From NCBI GenBank assembly GCA_003567135.1, contig PXAI01000363.1:1-6402 (forward strand): a stretch of 6,402 nt of DNA. Direction: 5' to 3'. This stretch comes from Balneolia bacterium (GTDB lineage: Bacteria; Bacteroidota; Rhodothermia; Balneolales; Cyclonatronaceae). Every line of letters starts with the position of its first letter. Positions within the stretch are counted from its first letter, which is position 1. This document shows positions 4,472 to 6,402 of this stretch, in pieces. The notes beneath the pieces were generated by a model. It had not been told where the DNA came from and did not search any database. It was given only the letters and a program-made list of their open reading frames with translations. The position numbers were made by a program, and so were the translations under genes.

Positions 4472-6388
4472 TTATTCCAGCTCGAGAATTAATGCCGTTC
4501 TGGCGTCAATAGTCATGCTACCGGACGACACATTGAAATCTGATCCCGTATACACATCCGTTCCACTGCTGTAATAGTTTAGTATTTCTGAAAAGCGCTC
4601 CAGCTCAATTGTTTTTTCATCGGGATTACTGTTCAGAACCACCATCACGGTTTCCTTGTCGTTGTGGCGAAAATAGACGTACACGTTATCCTCGGGCACA
4701 AAATGGGTGAGGCTTCCGGTATGGATCACCTCTTTGTCAGCTCTCCACTTGGTGAGCGTTCGCACATAATCAAACATTTCGGCAACCGGCAGATTTCTTT
4801 CTTCGCCAAGCTGAACCCGGCCTTCGTGCGTGAAAGCGTTGATTTCATCACCCGGCCATCCACCCGGGAACGGAATTCTTTTATGCGGATCGCTCCATCC
4901 GTCGCCCATATCCATCATAATTTCAGTTCCGTAATAGATCTGAGGTATCCCTCGTGTTGTAAGCAGAAACGCCACACCAAGGCCGAATTTATCCGGATCA
5001 TGATTCACGCTGTTCATAAACCTGACCAAATCGTGATTATCAAAGAAAATGACGTTCAGCAGCGGATCAGTGTAAAGGAAATCCTGGCTGAGGGTGTAAT
5101 AAAGGCGGATAATTCCGTGATCCCAGCCGGCATCTTCGTTCAGGCCGCTGACGATTGCGCTGTAGAGCGGGAAATCGGTTACGCTCGGCAGATAAGAGTT
5201 GTATCCGGTCGGATTCGGGAAATCGTACTGCCACCATGCGGTTGTCGGCACGTTCGGCATCCACACTTCGCCCACAATATTGAAATCAGGATATTCCTCT
5301 ATTACACGGCGCGTCCACTCTGCCATATATTCTTTGTAAGGATAGGCGTGCGTGTCCATTCTGATGCCGTCTATACCTGAATACTCAATCCACCAGATCG
5401 TATTCTGGATCAGATAATTGGCCACAAATTCGTTTCGCTGATCCAGATCGGGCATTTCATCAACAAACCACGCTCTGATCAGAGAATTATAGTCTCTTTC
5501 TGAAGCGTACGGATCCATCATCACGCTCGTGCGGTAATTTGTGTTGCCGTATTTCTCCTGATCGTGAACCCAGTCGCTGGTCGGCATATCCTTAATAAAC
5601 CAGTGATGCGTGCCCACGTGATTGTGAATCTTATCCATAATAACCTTCATACCGCGATCATGCGTTTTGCTGATCAGCTCCAGAAATTCTTCATTCGTGC
5701 CAAAGCGGCGATCCACTCTGTACTTGTCGGTTGCGGCGTATCCGTGATAGAAACCGGCGCCGATTTCATAATTGTACGGCATATCGTTTTCGAGGATGGG
5801 ATTCAGCCAGATGGCAGTCATGCCCAGATCCTTAATGTAGTCGAGATTGTTGATGATCCCGCGAATATCGCCGCCTTTACGGGCATAAGGCTCATCCATA
5901 TCCACGCCTTCCAGCATTCCGGGGATTTCATCATTATCGGGATCGGCATTGGCAAAACGATCTGGCATAAGCAGATAGATTACATCGCTGCTGTCGAAAC
6001 CCTGCGCGCCACGAAAATCATCAGAACGGGCTTTCAGCGGGTAGTTGATGGTGTGATTCCGGTTACCGCGCCGCAGATTCAGCGGGATATCGCCCGGCTC
6101 GGTGTCATGACTAATATCAAGGGTTACAAACAGATAGTTCGGATTTTCCACCGATACGGATCTGACCATTCTGATTCCGGGATAATCAACCGTAACCCGG
6201 GCATCGCCGATATTCGGGCCGTAAATCAGCAGCTCAACTTCGGTTTCCTGAAATCCAACCCACCAGTTTGGCGGCTCAACGCGGTCGATCTGAATTCGCT
6301 GCGCCTGCGCCTCGTCTGCCGGAATGGTGAGAACGGCAAGGTTGACCATGAGAAGGATAAAAAAGCTGTACAAAATTCTACGCTTCAT
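4472..6388 (-). CDS. Secreted GH13 cyclomaltodextrinase/neopullulanase-like enzyme
   Basis: This 638-residue protein has a Sec signal peptide (1-29, cleavage predicted after AQA, no lipobox), so it is probably periplasmic. Residues ~32-118 resemble the cyclomaltodextrinase N-terminal domain (VEPPNWWVGF, LLIYGPNI). A GH13 TIM barrel spans about 130-550: region I DKIHNH (252-257), MPDLDQ (312-317), region II GIDGIRMDTH with nucleophile Asp345, region III IVGEVW with acid/base Glu374, and region IV FFDNHD with Asp453. All three catalytic residues are present. FPGGW (507-511) is typical of this subgroup, and a beta-sandwich C-terminal domain covers ~560-637. Such enzymes hydrolyse cyclodextrins, maltooligosaccharides and sometimes pullulan, as in SusA of the Bacteroides starch system and the Flavobacterium cyclomaltodextrinase; substrate preference here is inferred. 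Length matches the family. No SusC/SusD or regulator is seen, but only 14 bases lie upstream of the start, so an operon partner may be outside. No Shine-Dalgarno sequence is seen. Confidence 0.95.
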   Translation of the reverse strand: MKRRILYSFFILLMVNLAVLTIPADEAQAQRIQIDRVEPPNWWVGFQETEVELLIYGPNIGDARVTVDYPGIRMVRSVSVENPNYLFVTLDISHDTEPGDIPLNLRRGNRNHTINYPLKARSDDFRGAQGFDSSDVIYLLMPDRFANADPDNDEIPGMLEGVDMDEPYARKGGDIRGIINNLDYIKDLGMTAIWLNPILENDMPYNYEIGAGFYHGYAATDKYRVDRRFGTNEEFLELISKTHDRGMKVIMDKIHNHVGTHHWFIKDMPTSDWVHDQEKYGNTNYRTSVMMDPYASERDYNSLIRAWFVDEMPDLDQRNEFVANYLIQNTIWWIEYSGIDGIRMDTHAYPYKEYMAEWTRRVIEEYPDFNIVGEVWMPNVPTTAWWQYDFPNPTGYNSYLPSVTDFPLYSAIVSGLNEDAGWDHGIIRLYYTLSQDFLYTDPLLNVIFFDNHDLVRFMNSVNHDPDKFGLGVAFLLTTRGIPQIYYGTEIMMDMGDGWSDPHKRIPFPGGWPGDEINAFTHEGRVQLGEERNLPVAEMFDYVRTLTKWRADKEVIHTGSLTHFVPEDNVYVYFRHNDKETVMVVLNSNPDEKTIELERFSEILNYYSSGTDVYTGSDFNVSSGSMTIDARTALILELE

Positions 6389-6402
6389 AATAATGCAGTT
6401 TC

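Noticed and set aside
4664..5380. 238-codon open frame on the plus strand and a 65-codon minus-strand frame at 5067-5264
   Set aside because: Both overlap the GH13 barrel coding region in other frames, and the GH13 frame carries every catalytic motif.
1..6402. CRISPR array, tRNA or rRNA gene, toxin-antitoxin, phage or defence genes
   Set aside because: I looked for regularly spaced repeats, tRNA T-loop words and typical gene pairs, and found none. The two repeat copies are inverted and only two in number.

Overview
This 6.4-kb chromosomal window fits a member of the Bacteroidota/Balneolota/Rhodothermota group. The pointers are a protein with the GELLLLVSGILIALQVNNWNE signature of the DUF6090-type family, acidic lipoproteins with N-terminal signal sequences, a secreted cyclomaltodextrinase-like GH13 enzyme, mostly absent Shine-Dalgarno sequences and a mid-range GC content. 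The exact lineage is an inference; there is no rRNA or marker gene here.

Layout, left to right: (1) a 5'-truncated membrane-anchored DUF6090-like gene (+, 1-675) whose stop overlaps the stop of a convergent MazG-fold pyrophosphohydrolase gene (-, 672-1067); (2) a 254-base divergent intergenic region with two small inverted repeats; (3) a DUF892/YciE-YciF ferritin-like gene (+, 1322-1813) that appears to lack several metal ligands; (4) a degenerate repeat element (1909-2020) and a bidirectional terminator (2033-2065); (5) a small lipoprotein gene (-, 2093-2512); (6) a roughly 690-base non-coding stretch with a minus-strand terminator (2855-2885) and a second, better preserved repeat element (2932-3164); (7) a lipoprotein with two fasciclin (FAS1) domains (-, 3205-4104); (8) a 367-base intergenic region ending in a terminator; (9) a complete secreted GH13 cyclomaltodextrinase/neopullulanase-like enzyme (-, 4472-6388).

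The genes do not form an evident pathway; each of the larger ones looks like its own transcription unit. Three minus-strand products (small lipoprotein, FAS1 lipoprotein, GH13 enzyme) are exported.

The most interesting signal is non-coding. Two related elements share a 13-base core (TGGCAAGGCGAAG), an 18-19-base spacer and a 15-base end (AATAATCCGGGTTAA). The better copy has perfect 13-bp terminal inverted repeats starting and ending in TTAA and holds a 99-bp imperfect palindrome. Both copies lie between a gene's stop codon and an intrinsic terminator, in the same orientation relative to transcription. This looks like a MITE/REP-type dispersed repeat settled in 3' untranslated regions. No novel protein system is evident.
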